Origin: Thermodesulfobacteriota bacterium
Lineage (GTDB): Bacteria > Desulfobacterota_D > UBA1144 > Nemesobacterales > UBA2774
Direction: 5' to 3'
Length of the DNA: 64,000 nucleotides
NCBI GenBank assembly: GCA_021604765.1
Contig: BQJP01000001.1
Span: 1 to 64,000, forward strand
In this document: piece by piece, positions 8,044-17,714 of the stretch
Layout of the letters: each line of letters opens with the position of its first letter
Position numbering within the stretch: position 1 is the stretch's first letter
Made by a program: the position numbers and the translations under genes
The notes under the pieces: generated by a model
Databases searched by the model: none
The model's input: only the letters and a program-made list of their open reading frames with translations
Told to the model about the DNA's origin: nothing

Positions 8044-8589
8044 ATGTTTAATAGTATGGGCAGATTTTTCTTAGGATTCAGTGTTTTTGTTGTCATATTC
8101 TCAGTTGGTATAAAAGCGGGTTTTGCTCAGCCGAACCCAACTCCCGATGCTCTTGCGAAGACAATGGTAAGTAGTATTGCTGCAAAAAATCAACAAAGCG
8201 TACAGGCATTGATTCACCCACAGGTAGTTTCTTACTTGAGAGTGACTGATCCTACGATGTTGAACAATATAACAGCCTCCTTAATGGCTCTTAAAATTCC
8301 ACCGGATTATAAAATAGGGGTCGTTAGTCTCGATGATCTGGAGAAGAGTGGTAGCGAAATGGCTAAATACGACAAAGCTACACAGGTTCTTACTCTGATG
8401 GGGGCACCTGCTTATTATAAGATTCCACCAAGTCACTTAATGGCTCTTGTTGTCGAAAAACAAAAAACTGTAGAAGTTGATGGAAAGAAAGAAAATAAGA
8501 TTGTTAAAGTTCCACTTACTCCGACTCCACTTCCTATAGGTCAGTATAAAGGTAATTGGTATATTGTAATTGCTGTGGGCAAAAAATAG
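8044..8589 (+). CDS. secreted protein of unknown function
   Basis: A 181-aa protein with a clear signal peptide, hydrophobic about residues 8-25 and probable cleavage after GFA at residue 28. The mature part is a small soluble domain with a predicted helical start (PDALAKTMVSSIAAKNQQSVQAL) and later strands, reminiscent of NTF2/DUF4878-type periplasmic domains; that resemblance is weak. An AAAGGAGAGGG ribosome site precedes the ATG. It is probably exported to the periplasm. Confidence 0.7.
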   Translation: MFNSMGRFFLGFSVFVVIFSVGIKAGFAQPNPTPDALAKTMVSSIAAKNQQSVQALIHPQVVSYLRVTDPTMLNNITASLMALKIPPDYKIGVVSLDDLEKSGSEMAKYDKATQVLTLMGAPAYYKIPPSHLMALVVEKQKTVEVDGKKENKIVKVPLTPTPLPIGQYKGNWYIVIAVGKK

Positions 8590-8628
8590 TAGAAAGTTCT
8601 TCCAATTCACTAATTTCTAGGACATTTT

Positions 8629-9042
8629 ATGAGTATGTCTGAAGTCCAATATCCGGTGGTTTTATTTGACGGAGTTTGCAACTTATGCAATGGCTCTGTT
8701 GAGTTTATTATCAATAGAGACCGCATGGGTGAATTCAGATTTGCTTCTCTTCAATCAGATACTGCAAAACATCTTATCTCAGAATTGGATATTCCAAATG
8801 ATACAATGGATTCGATTATTCTTGTCGAGAATAATAAGCAATATTTCAAATCATCTGCAGTGCTACGCATTTGCAAAAAATTAGGTGGGCTTTGGTCACT
8901 GCTATACATGTTCATTCTAGTTCCAGTTTCAATCAGAGACTATTTTTATGATATAGTAGCTAGAAATAGATATAGGTGGTTTGGAAAACGAGAAAACTGC
9001 ATGGTTCCAAGTAAAGAACTTGAAAGCAGGTTCCTAAATTAA
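8629..9042 (+). CDS. DCC-family (DUF393) thiol-disulfide oxidoreductase-like protein
   Basis: A 137-aa protein with the family hallmark LFDGVCNLCNG (Asp14-x2-Cys17-x2-Cys20) near the N-terminus, a thioredoxin-like redox motif. Further on it has the typical YDIVARNRYRWFG segment near the C-terminus. The DCC family is predicted to exchange thiols and disulfides; substrates are unknown. The gene ends 6 nt before the GNAT/aminotransferase fusion, so the two are probably co-transcribed. Confidence 0.85.
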   Translation: MSMSEVQYPVVLFDGVCNLCNGSVEFIINRDRMGEFRFASLQSDTAKHLISELDIPNDTMDSIILVENNKQYFKSSAVLRICKKLGGLWSLLYMFILVPVSIRDYFYDIVARNRYRWFGKRENCMVPSKELESRFLN

Positions 9043-9048
9043 CAATAA

Positions 9049-10674
9049 ATGAAAACGAAACTAGAATTTAAAATCGCAAGTGAAGACTGGGAGTTTGAGC
9101 AAATAAATGAGCTTAACTATAAGACATTTGTAGAAGAGATCCCGCAGCATCATAGAAATGATGATAGATCGTTATTAGATAAGTTCCACACCGAAAACAC
9201 CTATATTATATGCACTCGAGGTAATAAGTTATTAGGCATGATGGCTGTAAGGGATAAACGTCCCTTTTCTCTCGATTCTAAACTCAATGACCTCAACTCT
9301 TATTTGCCTGATCATAGTTTTGCCTGTGAATTTCGCTTACTATCAATTGATCAAGAAGTTCGTAACTTAAGAATTATTCAGGGTTTGTTGGTAATATTAG
9401 CGAGATTGGCAGATGAAAAGGGTTATGATATTGCTCTTATTTCAGCAAATGTTAACCGGATCAGATTTTATAAACAGTTTGGATTTAAGCCTTTTGGTCC
9501 AGAAGTGGGGACAGAAGGGGCATTTTACCAGCCTATGTATTTAACATTGGAATCATCCAGGAAGTTTAGAAAAAAATCAAAAATATTATCTAGATTGCCT
9601 AGTAACTTTTCTATTCAAAACAATCAATCTGTAAATCTCTTGCCAGGTCCTGTAGATGTCAGTGATGAAGTTAAAAAAACAATGAACAGAGCTGCAGTAT
9701 CCCACCGCTCAGAAGAGTTCAAAAGAGACTTTAACATTGTACGATCTCAACTTTGTAAACTAACAAACTCAAAGAGTGTTGAAATACTAATGGGATCTGG
9801 ATCACTTGCGAACGATACTGTGGCAGCTCAATTGTCCCAAGAAATAGGCCAAGGCCTGATCCTATCAAATGGAGAATTCGGCGAAAGACTTATTGACCAT
9901 GCCAATAGGGCCGGACTTAACTTTGAGTCGCTAAAACTTCAGTGGGGCAAGATCTTTGATTACAAGCAAATAGAAAACCTCCTGGAACATAATTCTGATA
10001 CTAAATGGCTATGGGTAGTCCATTCAGAAACTTCAACAGGAGTTTTGAATGACTTAGATGAATTAAAAAAAATCTGTTTAAATAGGAACGTGCACATATG
10101 TGTTGATTGTGTTAGTTCTCTTGGAACCGTGCCTATTAATCTTAATGGAGTTTATCTTGCATCTGGAGTTAGCGGCAAGGGACTCGCATCATATCCTGGG
10201 CTATCATTTGTTTTTTATAACCACGATATAATGCCTTCAAATTCAATACCAAGATATCTTGACATAGGTTTTTATAATCAATCAGAAGGAATTCCTTTTA
10301 CTATATCCTCTAATCTCATTTATGCCTTAGGTGAAGCACTTAAAGCTTGCAATAATGGGGATAGATATCAAGAAATAATAGAGATTACAGATTGGGTAAG
10401 GGATAAAATACAAGATATTGGTTTTAAGATTATTGCGAGTAAAGAAACCGCAAGCCCTGGACTGCTCACTATATCGCTACCTGATTGGCTCAGTTCAAAG
10501 GAACTGGGTCAGAAAGCGCAAGATAAAGGCTTTCTTCTTCACTGGAGGAGTAAGTATCTGTTTGAGAGGAATTGGGTTCAAATTGCACTCATGGGTAGAT
10601 ATTCCAAAGATCAAATAAACCCACTATTCAAATATCTATATGATATTGAGAATCCAGTCCGTAGGGCTCTATAA
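9049..10674 (+). CDS. fusion: GNAT-like acyltransferase + class V aminotransferase
   Basis: One 541-aa polypeptide holds two enzymes. Residues 1-170 look like a GNAT acyltransferase of the FeeM/autoinducer-synthase-like branch: a CEFRLLSID strand, a degenerate acyl-CoA loop VRNLRIIQGLL, then NVNRIRFYKQFGFKPFG. Residues 193-541 are a class V PLP aminotransferase of the alanine-glyoxylate/phosphonate type. They show NLLPGPVDVS, HSETSTG (325-331), Asp353 in CVDCVSS, and the Schiff-base Lys377 in SGKGLASYPG. A lysine-rich linker (171-185) joins them. The arrangement suggests an amino compound made by one half and acylated by the other, but neither substrate can be read from the sequence. No Shine-Dalgarno site is visible, so translation may be coupled to the upstream DCC gene. 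Confidence 0.85.
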   Translation: MKTKLEFKIASEDWEFEQINELNYKTFVEEIPQHHRNDDRSLLDKFHTENTYIICTRGNKLLGMMAVRDKRPFSLDSKLNDLNSYLPDHSFACEFRLLSIDQEVRNLRIIQGLLVILARLADEKGYDIALISANVNRIRFYKQFGFKPFGPEVGTEGAFYQPMYLTLESSRKFRKKSKILSRLPSNFSIQNNQSVNLLPGPVDVSDEVKKTMNRAAVSHRSEEFKRDFNIVRSQLCKLTNSKSVEILMGSGSLANDTVAAQLSQEIGQGLILSNGEFGERLIDHANRAGLNFESLKLQWGKIFDYKQIENLLEHNSDTKWLWVVHSETSTGVLNDLDELKKICLNRNVHICVDCVSSLGTVPINLNGVYLASGVSGKGLASYPGLSFVFYNHDIMPSNSIPRYLDIGFYNQSEGIPFTISSNLIYALGEALKACNNGDRYQEIIEITDWVRDKIQDIGFKIIASKETASPGLLTISLPDWLSSKELGQKAQDKGFLLHWRSKYLFERNWVQIALMGRYSKDQINPLFKYLYDIENPVRRAL

Positions 10675-10694
10675 GAAATGAATCTTATGAGGCT

Positions 10695-10723
10695 TTGACG
10701 AAACCGTCTTAAAGTTTTATTAT
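10695..10723 (+). promoter_or_regulatory. promoter of the first Yip1 gene
   Basis: TTGACG, 17 nt, TATTAT. It is followed by a 5' leader of about 30 nt with AAGGAGG before the start. Confidence 0.65.
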
Positions 10724-10755
10724 GTTTTGAATCAGGAAATTCCCAAGGAGGATAA

Positions 10756-11295
10756 ATGATGGCTAGTTTAATAGATCGTATGGTAAGAGCTTCAAAACTC
10801 GATATTAATCTATATGAAGAGGTGGAAGCCGATAAGAGTTCTATGGGGCAGGCCATTACGGTTGTTGTTCTTTCAAGTGTGGCGAGCGGAATAGGGACTA
10901 TAGGAATTTTGGGTATTCAAGGCCTTTTTATTGGTACAATCTCCGCTTTAATAGGTTGGTTTGTGTGGGCTTATTTAACTTACTTAATTGGAACGAAACT
11001 TTTGCCTGAGCCTCAAACAAAAGCGGACGTAGGAGAACTTCTTCGTACAATTGGATTCTCTAGTGCGCCGGGAGTGCTTAGGATTTTCGGGTTTATACCT
11101 CTGATAGGTGCAATCGTAACTTTTGTTGCAGGCATTTGGATGCTCGTTGCAATGATAATTGCTGTTCGCCAGGCGCTTGATTATAAAAGCACTTGGAGGG
11201 CAATTGGTGTATGTGCTATAGGCTTCGTTATATACCTAGTAATAATAGCTGTAATATTTTCAGTATTAGGACTTCCTGCGGGATTCTCGGGCTAA
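10756..11295 (+). CDS. Yip1-domain membrane protein, copy 1
   Basis: A 179-aa integral membrane protein of the YIP1 (PF04893) type with about five helices. The conserved start DINLYEEVEADKSSMGQA is followed by small-residue-rich helices. AAGGAGG precedes two adjacent ATG codons; either could initiate. The bacterial family has no firm function. The gene immediately downstream is a paralogue of equal length. Confidence 0.8.
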   Translation: MMASLIDRMVRASKLDINLYEEVEADKSSMGQAITVVVLSSVASGIGTIGILGIQGLFIGTISALIGWFVWAYLTYLIGTKLLPEPQTKADVGELLRTIGFSSAPGVLRIFGFIPLIGAIVTFVAGIWMLVAMIIAVRQALDYKSTWRAIGVCAIGFVIYLVIIAVIFSVLGLPAGFSG

Positions 11296-11351
11296 AATTT
11301 GTATCTTAATGGATTGCGCCTACCTATTAATATTTATGTCGTATTCGTATT

Positions 11352-11380
11352 TTGACTAATATGTCTGAGCCGATTATGTT
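11352..11380 (+). promoter_or_regulatory. promoter of the second Yip1 gene
   Basis: TTGACT, 17 nt, TATGTT in the 127-nt gap between the two Yip1 genes. The paralogues can therefore be transcribed separately. Confidence 0.6.
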
Positions 11381-11422
11381 CTTTGTGGCATCATAATTAG
11401 GAAATAGGAGAATCAAACTATA

Positions 11423-11962
11423 GTGTTCATTTCCCGAATAATCAGAGCTTTATTGCTGGACATTAATCTGTACGAAGAGGTTGAGAACGATAAGAGTTCT
11501 ATCTGGCAATCCATGGGTGTGGTTTTTCTTGCCAGTCTTGCCGCCGGTATTTATACATATGAATTAGGTGGGCTGAGCGGCTTATTTATAGGAACCATCC
11601 TTTCATTTGGGGGATGGATAGTGATGTCTTTTATCATTTATCTTGTTGGGACTAAACTCTTCCCAAGCACGGAAACTAGAACTGATATTGGGGAAATTCT
11701 AAGAGTGCTTGGATTCGCAGCATCCCCCGGCATTTTTCTTTTAGTAGCGCTGATTCCCTTACTAAGTAGCTTTGTGTGGCTTATTATACTTGTTATATGG
11801 GTCTGGAGACTGGTGGCAATGATAATTGCCATAAGACAGGCTTTGGACTTCAAAAATACCTGGAGTGCAATCTGGGTTTGTGTTATAGGTCTAATAGCCT
11901 ACTTATTGGTATACATAATACTTCTGTTTGCCTACGGGCTGCCTAAACCTATCTGGTCTTAA
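11423..11962 (+). CDS. Yip1-domain membrane protein, copy 2
   Basis: The second 179-aa Yip1-type protein shares the DINLYEEVENDKSS start and the MIIAIRQALDFK(N/S)TW motif with copy 1, and it is clearly a tandem duplicate that has diverged. The start is GTG (GTGTTCATTTCC) with a purine-rich TAGGAG upstream. It has about five membrane helices. It is unusual that each copy keeps its own promoter. Confidence 0.8.
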   Translation: MFISRIIRALLLDINLYEEVENDKSSIWQSMGVVFLASLAAGIYTYELGGLSGLFIGTILSFGGWIVMSFIIYLVGTKLFPSTETRTDIGEILRVLGFAASPGIFLLVALIPLLSSFVWLIILVIWVWRLVAMIIAIRQALDFKNTWSAIWVCVIGLIAYLLVYIILLFAYGLPKPIWS

Positions 11963-11992
11963 TTCTGAACAATTACAGACCAAGTCGGAGAA

Positions 11993-13594
11993 TTAACCTC
12001 TTGCTTTAGCAGCTTTTTTGGCTTCGTCTTTTAAGATTTTATAGTCAATGCTGTCTATTAGTGCTTTCCAACTGGCCTCAACTATGTTTTCTGAAACTCC
12101 AACTGTGCTCCAGTCGCTCTCTCCGTCGCCTGACTCAATAAGCACTCTTACCACAGCGTCTGTGCCTTGTTTTGCCGACAGCACTCTTACTCGATAGTCT
12201 TTTAATTTGACTTCTTTTAGGCTCGGATAGAATCTCTCAAGCGCTTTTCTCAGCGCTTGGTCCATAGCATTCACAGGACCGTTACCCCTAGCTACCATAT
12301 GCTCCGTTACTCCGTCTACCTCAACTACAATTGTAGCTTCTGTGCTTGGATCTTCATCATCCGCACGTTTTTCAGTAATAGTTCTTGCGCTCTGGAGATG
12401 GAAAGGCTTTCTGTATTCTCCAATAGCTTTTCTAACAAGGAGCTCAAAAGAAGCGTCAGCTCCTTCGAATTCATACCCTTCATTCTCAAGTTTCTTAAGC
12501 TCATTTAATATTGCAATTACACGCTCGTCTTTGGGGTCAAGCTCGACACCAAGCTCTTTGGCTTTGTAGAGTATGTTGCTACGACCTGATAGATCAGATA
12601 TCAAAATACGTCTTCTGTTGCCGACTACATCGGGTTCCACGTGTTCGTAAGTTAGTGGGTTTTTCATAACTGCGCTAACATGAATTCCACCTTTATGGGC
12701 AAAAGCGCTTTCACCAACGAATGCGTCGTGCTTTATTGGAGGCAGGTTGGTTAGTTCATGTATGAAATGTGAAACATCATAAAGGTTTTTAAGCTCTTCA
12801 TTTTCTAAACATTCCACATCCATTTTGAGTTTCAGATTTGGAATGATTGAACAAAGGTTAGCGTTGCCACACCTTTCTCCATATCCATTCATGGTTCCTT
12901 GTATTTGAGCCACGCCGCCCCTGACGGCATATAAAGTGTTTGCAACCCCAAGTTCTCCATCATTGTGAGTATGAATGCCAAGGCTTGGGTTATCTAATTG
13001 AGAATTGACATCACTTACAATAGATTCTATATCCCAAGGCATTGTCCCACCGTTCGTGTCACAAAGAACGATAACGTTGGCTCCAGCGTCCTTAGCAGCC
13101 TTAATTGCCTGTATTGTGTATTCAGGGTTGTTTTTGTAACCGTCAAAGAAATGCTCAGCATCAAAAAATACTTCATCAACATTTTTCTTTAGATAAGTGA
13201 CAGAATCGTGGATTACCTCTAAATTAGCCTCAAGAGATATTTTGAGTGCCTCAGTTACATGGAAATCCCAACTCTTACCCACTATTGTTACAGCTGGTGT
13301 TTCAGCCTGGAGAAGAGCTTGAATACTACTGTCTTCTTCACAAGTAACTTTTGCTCTTCTAGTACTACCGAAAGCAGCAATTTTTGCTTTTCTAAGTCTC
13401 AATCTTTTAGCTTCTTCAAAGAAGCCTTCGTCTCTTTCGTTGGAACCTGGCCATCCACCCTCAATGTAGTGCACGCCAAGTTCATCTAATTTTTGAGCGA
13501 TACGGAGTTTGTCATGAATAGAGAAAGAAATGCTTTCTCCCTGAGTTCCGTCTCTTAGAGTTACATCATATATCTTTACTGTACTATCACTCAT
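11993..13594 (-). CDS. cimA: (R)-citramalate synthase
   Basis: Condenses pyruvate with acetyl-CoA to citramalate, the first step of the threonine-independent isoleucine route. The 533-aa protein has a HMGL-like barrel opening ([18 protein letters not shown]), the metal site HTHNDGE, and the RCGNANL and KGGIHVSAV loops. It ends in a LeuA-type allosteric domain (about 390-525) that would bind isoleucine. DGTQGE and the overall length fit the TIGR00977 citramalate synthases rather than 2-isopropylmalate synthase. Its ATG overlaps the lysC stop by 4 nt. It supplies 2-oxobutyrate for the ilvBNC enzymes encoded further along. Confidence 0.92.
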   Translation of the reverse strand: MSDSTVKIYDVTLRDGTQGESISFSIHDKLRIAQKLDELGVHYIEGGWPGSNERDEGFFEEAKRLRLRKAKIAAFGSTRRAKVTCEEDSSIQALLQAETPAVTIVGKSWDFHVTEALKISLEANLEVIHDSVTYLKKNVDEVFFDAEHFFDGYKNNPEYTIQAIKAAKDAGANVIVLCDTNGGTMPWDIESIVSDVNSQLDNPSLGIHTHNDGELGVANTLYAVRGGVAQIQGTMNGYGERCGNANLCSIIPNLKLKMDVECLENEELKNLYDVSHFIHELTNLPPIKHDAFVGESAFAHKGGIHVSAVMKNPLTYEHVEPDVVGNRRRILISDLSGRSNILYKAKELGVELDPKDERVIAILNELKKLENEGYEFEGADASFELLVRKAIGEYRKPFHLQSARTITEKRADDEDPSTEATIVVEVDGVTEHMVARGNGPVNAMDQALRKALERFYPSLKEVKLKDYRVRVLSAKQGTDAVVRVLIESGDGESDWSTVGVSENIVEASWKALIDSIDYKILKDEAKKAAKARG

Positions 13595-14826
13595 TTTTCT
13601 TCTCCTAATTCAAATGCATCATGCAGTGTTCTTACTGCAAGCTCAGTGTATTTCTCTTCTATCACACAGGAAATCTTTATTTCCGATGTACTAATCATCA
13701 TAATATTTATTCCCTCTTTTGCAAGAGCTTTAAACATTGTAGTAGCTACTCCTGAGTGTGTTTTCATTCCAACTCCGACCAAAGATACCTTGGTTATCTT
13801 GTCATCTGAAAGTACATCTCTTGCACCAAGATTCTTTGCAATCTCTTCCATAATTATAATAGATTTTTTAAAATCTGTCCTTGGCACTGTGAAGGTCATA
13901 TCCGTATGTCCTTCTATGCTAATGTTTTGGACTATCATATCTACAACGATACCATTATCACCAAGAGGGGTGAATATTTTAGCCGCAACCCCAGGGCTGT
14001 CAGGAATTCCAGTGATGGTAATCTTTGCCTGATTTTTATCAAATGAAATACCAGATATAAGTATATTTTCTAAATTGGACATTTCTTCAGTCTCCTCTAC
14101 AACCCATGTTCCTTCAGTATCTGGATTAGAAGTGGGTCTTACGTGAAGTGGTACTCCAAATTTTTTTGCGAATTCAACAGCTCGTGCCTGAAGCACTTTT
14201 GATCCAAGGCTAGCCATCTCTAGCATTTCTTCATAAGAGATCTGCTTCAGTTTTCTAGCTTTTGGAACCATTCCCGGATCCGTGGTATATATGCCGTCCA
14301 CATCGTCTTTGTAGAGTTCACAAGAGTCGGCATTTAAAGCCGCTGCAAGTGCAACTGCGCTTAGGTCAGAACCACCTCTTCCAAGAGTTGTAACATTTCC
14401 ATTGTCATCAACACCCTGAAACCCCGCAACTACAATTATATGACCATGTGCTAGTGAATCTTTTATTCTCTCTGCATCTATTCTAACGATCTTCGCCTTA
14501 GAGTGAGCATTGTCGGTAACAATGCGCACTTGGTGACCTTGAAATGATAGCGCTTCATGACCCAAGGCTTTTATCGTCATTGAAAGTAATCCTGAAGATA
14601 CCTGCTCACCGCTGGATGTAATTACATCCAGCTCTCTTTCATCAGGTGGGTCCATGACCTGAAGGCACAATTTTACCAGCCTGTCGGTCTCGCCTGCCAT
14701 TGCAGAGACTACTACAAGAACGTCATTCCCTTTCCTTTTTGTATTTACGACATGCATGGCTACCGACCTTATTTTTTCAAGGTTGGAAACGCTTGTTCCG
14801 CCGTATTTCTGAACGATAAGACCCAT
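13591..14826 (-). CDS. lysC: aspartate kinase
   Basis: Phosphorylates aspartate at the entrance to lysine, threonine and methionine synthesis. The 411-aa monofunctional enzyme has KYGGTSVSN at residues 7-15, the [18 protein letters not shown] catalytic segment, and two C-terminal ACT domains (about 265-400) for feedback control by amino acids. The conserved [11 protein letters not shown] start fixes the initiation codon, so the gene overlaps the end of tsaE by 58 nt. It is in an operon with cimA, which also draws on amino acid carbon. Confidence 0.95.
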   Translation of the reverse strand: MGLIVQKYGGTSVSNLEKIRSVAMHVVNTKRKGNDVLVVVSAMAGETDRLVKLCLQVMDPPDERELDVITSSGEQVSSGLLSMTIKALGHEALSFQGHQVRIVTDNAHSKAKIVRIDAERIKDSLAHGHIIVVAGFQGVDDNGNVTTLGRGGSDLSAVALAAALNADSCELYKDDVDGIYTTDPGMVPKARKLKQISYEEMLEMASLGSKVLQARAVEFAKKFGVPLHVRPTSNPDTEGTWVVEETEEMSNLENILISGISFDKNQAKITITGIPDSPGVAAKIFTPLGDNGIVVDMIVQNISIEGHTDMTFTVPRTDFKKSIIIMEEIAKNLGARDVLSDDKITKVSLVGVGMKTHSGVATTMFKALAKEGINIMMISTSEIKISCVIEEKYTELAVRTLHDAFELGEEK

Positions 14827-15278
14827 TTTGTTACACCTTCAATTCTAATATCTCTCTGTTTCTCTGAATCCTCACTTTCTGACTCAGGTATTTTAATCTC
14901 AATATCTATTGTATGTTCTGGGAATATGTTCTCAATCCTGTCGGCCCATTCTACTGCGGCTACTCCGTCGCCGAAAAAATATTCATCATAGCCTATTCCC
15001 AGCAATTCTTCTTCATCCGACAACCTATAAAGATCAAAGTGATAAAGAGGTAATCGACCTTCATAGCTGTTCATTATTACAAACGTGGGACTATTAGGCT
15101 CTTCATCAATGCCCAGCCCCTTAGCAATCCCTTTAACAAGCACTGTTTTGCCTGCTCCAAGATCACCCACAAGGGCAATAATACTACCGGGATTTAGAGA
15201 TTTTCCAATAATCTCACCAAGTTTGAGGGTCTCATCAGTATTATTTAGATGTAATTCTATAGTTTTTCTATCTGCCAT
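14769..15278 (-). CDS. tsaE: tRNA threonylcarbamoyladenosine ATPase TsaE
   Basis: ATPase partner of TsaB/TsaD in t6A37 tRNA modification. It has the Walker A GDLGAGKT at residues 38-45, then SPTFVIMNSYEG and HFDLYRL, and the Trp-containing VAAVEWADR motif. The 169 residues are slightly more than usual because the C-terminal 20 residues are read through the beginning of lysC in another frame. The partner tsaB is also in this window, about 12 kb away. It lies 27 nt after nnr in the same direction. Confidence 0.93.
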   Translation of the reverse strand: MADRKTIELHLNNTDETLKLGEIIGKSLNPGSIIALVGDLGAGKTVLVKGIAKGLGIDEEPNSPTFVIMNSYEGRLPLYHFDLYRLSDEEELLGIGYDEYFFGDGVAAVEWADRIENIFPEHTIDIEIKIPESESEDSEKQRDIRIEGVTKWVLSFRNTAEQAFPTLKK

Positions 15279-15305
15279 TTTATTTGTTAAGGTGTTGGAT
15301 TGATA

Positions 15306-16859
15306 CTATCGGATTTTGGTAATGAAATTATCATCCATTTTGGGGATTTTTCTAATAGCATTAGGTAATTTATTAGCGACATCGCTTGCTATTATACCAG
15401 CCTCACCACTTTGTTCAGCAGCAAGGTCTCCAGCAAGGCCATGAGCAAAGACACCAAGTGTACATGCATCAGCAGGCTCTATCTGTTGTGCCAATAATCC
15501 GCCAATAATTCCAGTAAGGACGTCTCCCATTCCACCTGAAGCCATTCCGGCATTGCCCGTTGTATTTATATAGATTTCGCCTTGAGGTGTAGAGATGACC
15601 GACCGGGCTCCTTTTAACACTAAATAAACGTTATATTTTGTTGAAAAATCTAGAGCCACCCCAATTCTATTAGCTTGCACTTCTTCTGTAGAAATTCCCG
15701 CCAATCTCGACATTTCACCAGGGTGGGGTGTCAGAACAATTGGAGCTTTAGCTACATTTAAGATTTTTGGATTATCAGCTATCAGAGTTAAGGCGTCAGC
15801 ATCTATAACCATAGGCAATTCTAAGTTTCTAATTATCTCATATAAAAATTCACGAGTCTCATTAGTTGTAGATATGCCCGGACCAATTGCAATTGCTGTT
15901 TTTTTGTTTTCTGCAATTTCCATTGCTCTATCTAGCGAAACAATTCCAAAGGTCTCAAGATCGGTCTCAGGCAATGGTTCAGTCATGGCTTCTATGGTTT
16001 TCTGCTCCATAATTGGGTTTAAGCTTTTTGGTATTCCAACTGTAACCAATCCGGTTCCTGATCTCTGAGCCCCTAATGCTGATAGGGCAGCAGCGCCTGA
16101 TTTGCCCGGAGATCCCGCTAATATAAAAAGATGTCCATAAATACCTTTGTGAGTGTCCTCGTATCTGGGCTCTATGATATCAACTACTGATTCACTTGAA
16201 AGAAGCTCATAAGGGATATCATCCTCAAGAAAATCAGGAGTTGTAATATCCGCTACATATATTTCTCCAGCGAATTCAACGCCTGGATAAATAGATATGC
16301 CTAACTTTGGAAGAACAAAAGTAACTGTAATATCTGCTAGAATAGCTGTGCCTAAAGGGTAACCGCTATTAGAATCGAGCCCGGAGGGAATGTCTACTGC
16401 AATTGTAGGCACGCCCTGAACATTAATAAACTCAATTACTTTTTTGTAAAAGCCGGTCACTTCTCGGTCAAGTCCAGTGCCGAATAATGCGTCAACAATA
16501 ACATCTGCCTGTTTGTATTTTCTAAGATTATCTTTGAGTTCAATAATATTTCCACCTATTTTCACAAGCGCCTTATAGTTGGTAAGAGCGTCACCTTTGT
16601 ATTTTTTTGGATCAGAGACTACGTAAGTATTAACATCCAAGCCCTCTGATATTAAATGCCGGGCCACTACAAAGCCGTCTCCGCCATTATTACCGCCGCC
16701 CGCGAATATGGCGACTCTGTCAGCGTAATCAAAGTTGTCCAATAATACGTCGGCAACAGCCCTCCCTGCGTTCTCCATTAGTATGAGACCGGGAACACCA
16801 TATTTCTTTATAGTAAGTCTGTCTATCTCTCTTATAATTTCTCTAGTAGCAATTTTCAT
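15306..16859 (-). CDS. nnr: bifunctional NAD(P)H-hydrate epimerase/dehydratase
   Basis: Repairs hydrated NAD(P)H. Residues 1-215 are the epimerase (YjeF_N; AGGGNNGGDGFVVARHL, DALFGTGLDR, DIPSGLDS). Residues 225-510 are the ADP/ATP-dependent dehydratase of the ribokinase-like fold (AGSPGKSGAAALSA, LTPHPGEMSRL, TTGNAGMASGGMGDVLTG). At 517 aa it is a standard length. Linkage of nnr to tsaE is common in bacteria. It is probably the first gene of the nnr-tsaE-lysC-cimA operon. Confidence 0.95.
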   Translation of the reverse strand: MKIATREIIREIDRLTIKKYGVPGLILMENAGRAVADVLLDNFDYADRVAIFAGGGNNGGDGFVVARHLISEGLDVNTYVVSDPKKYKGDALTNYKALVKIGGNIIELKDNLRKYKQADVIVDALFGTGLDREVTGFYKKVIEFINVQGVPTIAVDIPSGLDSNSGYPLGTAILADITVTFVLPKLGISIYPGVEFAGEIYVADITTPDFLEDDIPYELLSSESVVDIIEPRYEDTHKGIYGHLFILAGSPGKSGAAALSALGAQRSGTGLVTVGIPKSLNPIMEQKTIEAMTEPLPETDLETFGIVSLDRAMEIAENKKTAIAIGPGISTTNETREFLYEIIRNLELPMVIDADALTLIADNPKILNVAKAPIVLTPHPGEMSRLAGISTEEVQANRIGVALDFSTKYNVYLVLKGARSVISTPQGEIYINTTGNAGMASGGMGDVLTGIIGGLLAQQIEPADACTLGVFAHGLAGDLAAEQSGEAGIIASDVANKLPNAIRKIPKMDDNFITKIR

Positions 16860-17050
16860 AACCTACTATAGAAAATAACAAATTATCAGATGGTTGTATA
16901 GGGACAGAAAATACTGTTATTAAATAAAGGATATCAACTTAATTAAAAATAGGGTTAGCAATATTGTGCTTATTGTCTCTAAGATCTATACTTCAATATG
17001 TTTGTTATATCGTCAATCAGCTATATTCTTATCTTAAAACCAATGTCAGA

Positions 17051-17692
17051 ATGAAAACAGATAAATCTAAATACAAATTATTAGTCTTATTAGTTCTCAC
17101 GGACTTTCTTTTAATAGTTCTCCATATTCTTTACACACACACAGATTTCAGCTCGAATCGTTTATTCTCAATTGAACAGGATTTGGGTTTCGCAGAGATA
17201 TTTCAGTACATCAAGGAGTATTGGATTGGCTTGATGTTGTTATGGTTAGCTCTAAAAATACGATCATTCTTATTTCTAGTATGGTCTCTCTTGTTTTTCT
17301 TTCTGCTTTGTGATGACGCTTTAAGTTTTCATGAATTTGGAGGCGCTATGTTAGCTAAGTATTTCAATTTGAAAGGTAGTTGGGCACGGGAGATTGGGGA
17401 ACTAGGTGTCTTTATTGTTATGGGAGTTATTTTTTTCTCGATAATTGGTATATCTCATTATTTCAGCAAACAAAGGTTTAGAGAGATTTCAAAACACTTA
17501 GCTATTCTAATTGTTGCACTGGCGTTTTTTGGAATATTCATGGATGCGGTTCATTCATTGTTCAAGTACACGAAAGCATCTGATTTTTTATTACTCATAG
17601 AAGACGGCGGAGAAATGTTGGTTATGAGTCTGATTACTTGGTATGTTTTCAATATTGACCAGGAAAGCTTAGCTCATGATGAACTTAAATGA
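17051..17692 (+). CDS. polytopic membrane protein of unknown function
   Basis: I prefer the ATG that begins MKTDKSKYK (213 aa), because it puts a positively charged end directly before the first helix. A longer frame from a TTG at 16964 adds 29 residues without membrane-protein character. About six hydrophobic helices are visible. Charged and His-containing pairs (DDALSFHEFGG, DAVHSL, EDGGEML) lie at or inside helices and could bind metal or be catalytic. No family is recognised. Confidence 0.65.
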   Translation: MKTDKSKYKLLVLLVLTDFLLIVLHILYTHTDFSSNRLFSIEQDLGFAEIFQYIKEYWIGLMLLWLALKIRSFLFLVWSLLFFFLLCDDALSFHEFGGAMLAKYFNLKGSWAREIGELGVFIVMGVIFFSIIGISHYFSKQRFREISKHLAILIVALAFFGIFMDAVHSLFKYTKASDFLLLIEDGGEMLVMSLITWYVFNIDQESLAHDELK

Positions 17693-17714
17693 AAATGCCT
17701 AAATGAGCCCAAAA

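Noticed and set aside
12257-12569. Open frames opposite cimA
   Set aside because: They lie wholly inside a clearly conserved gene and have no start signals.
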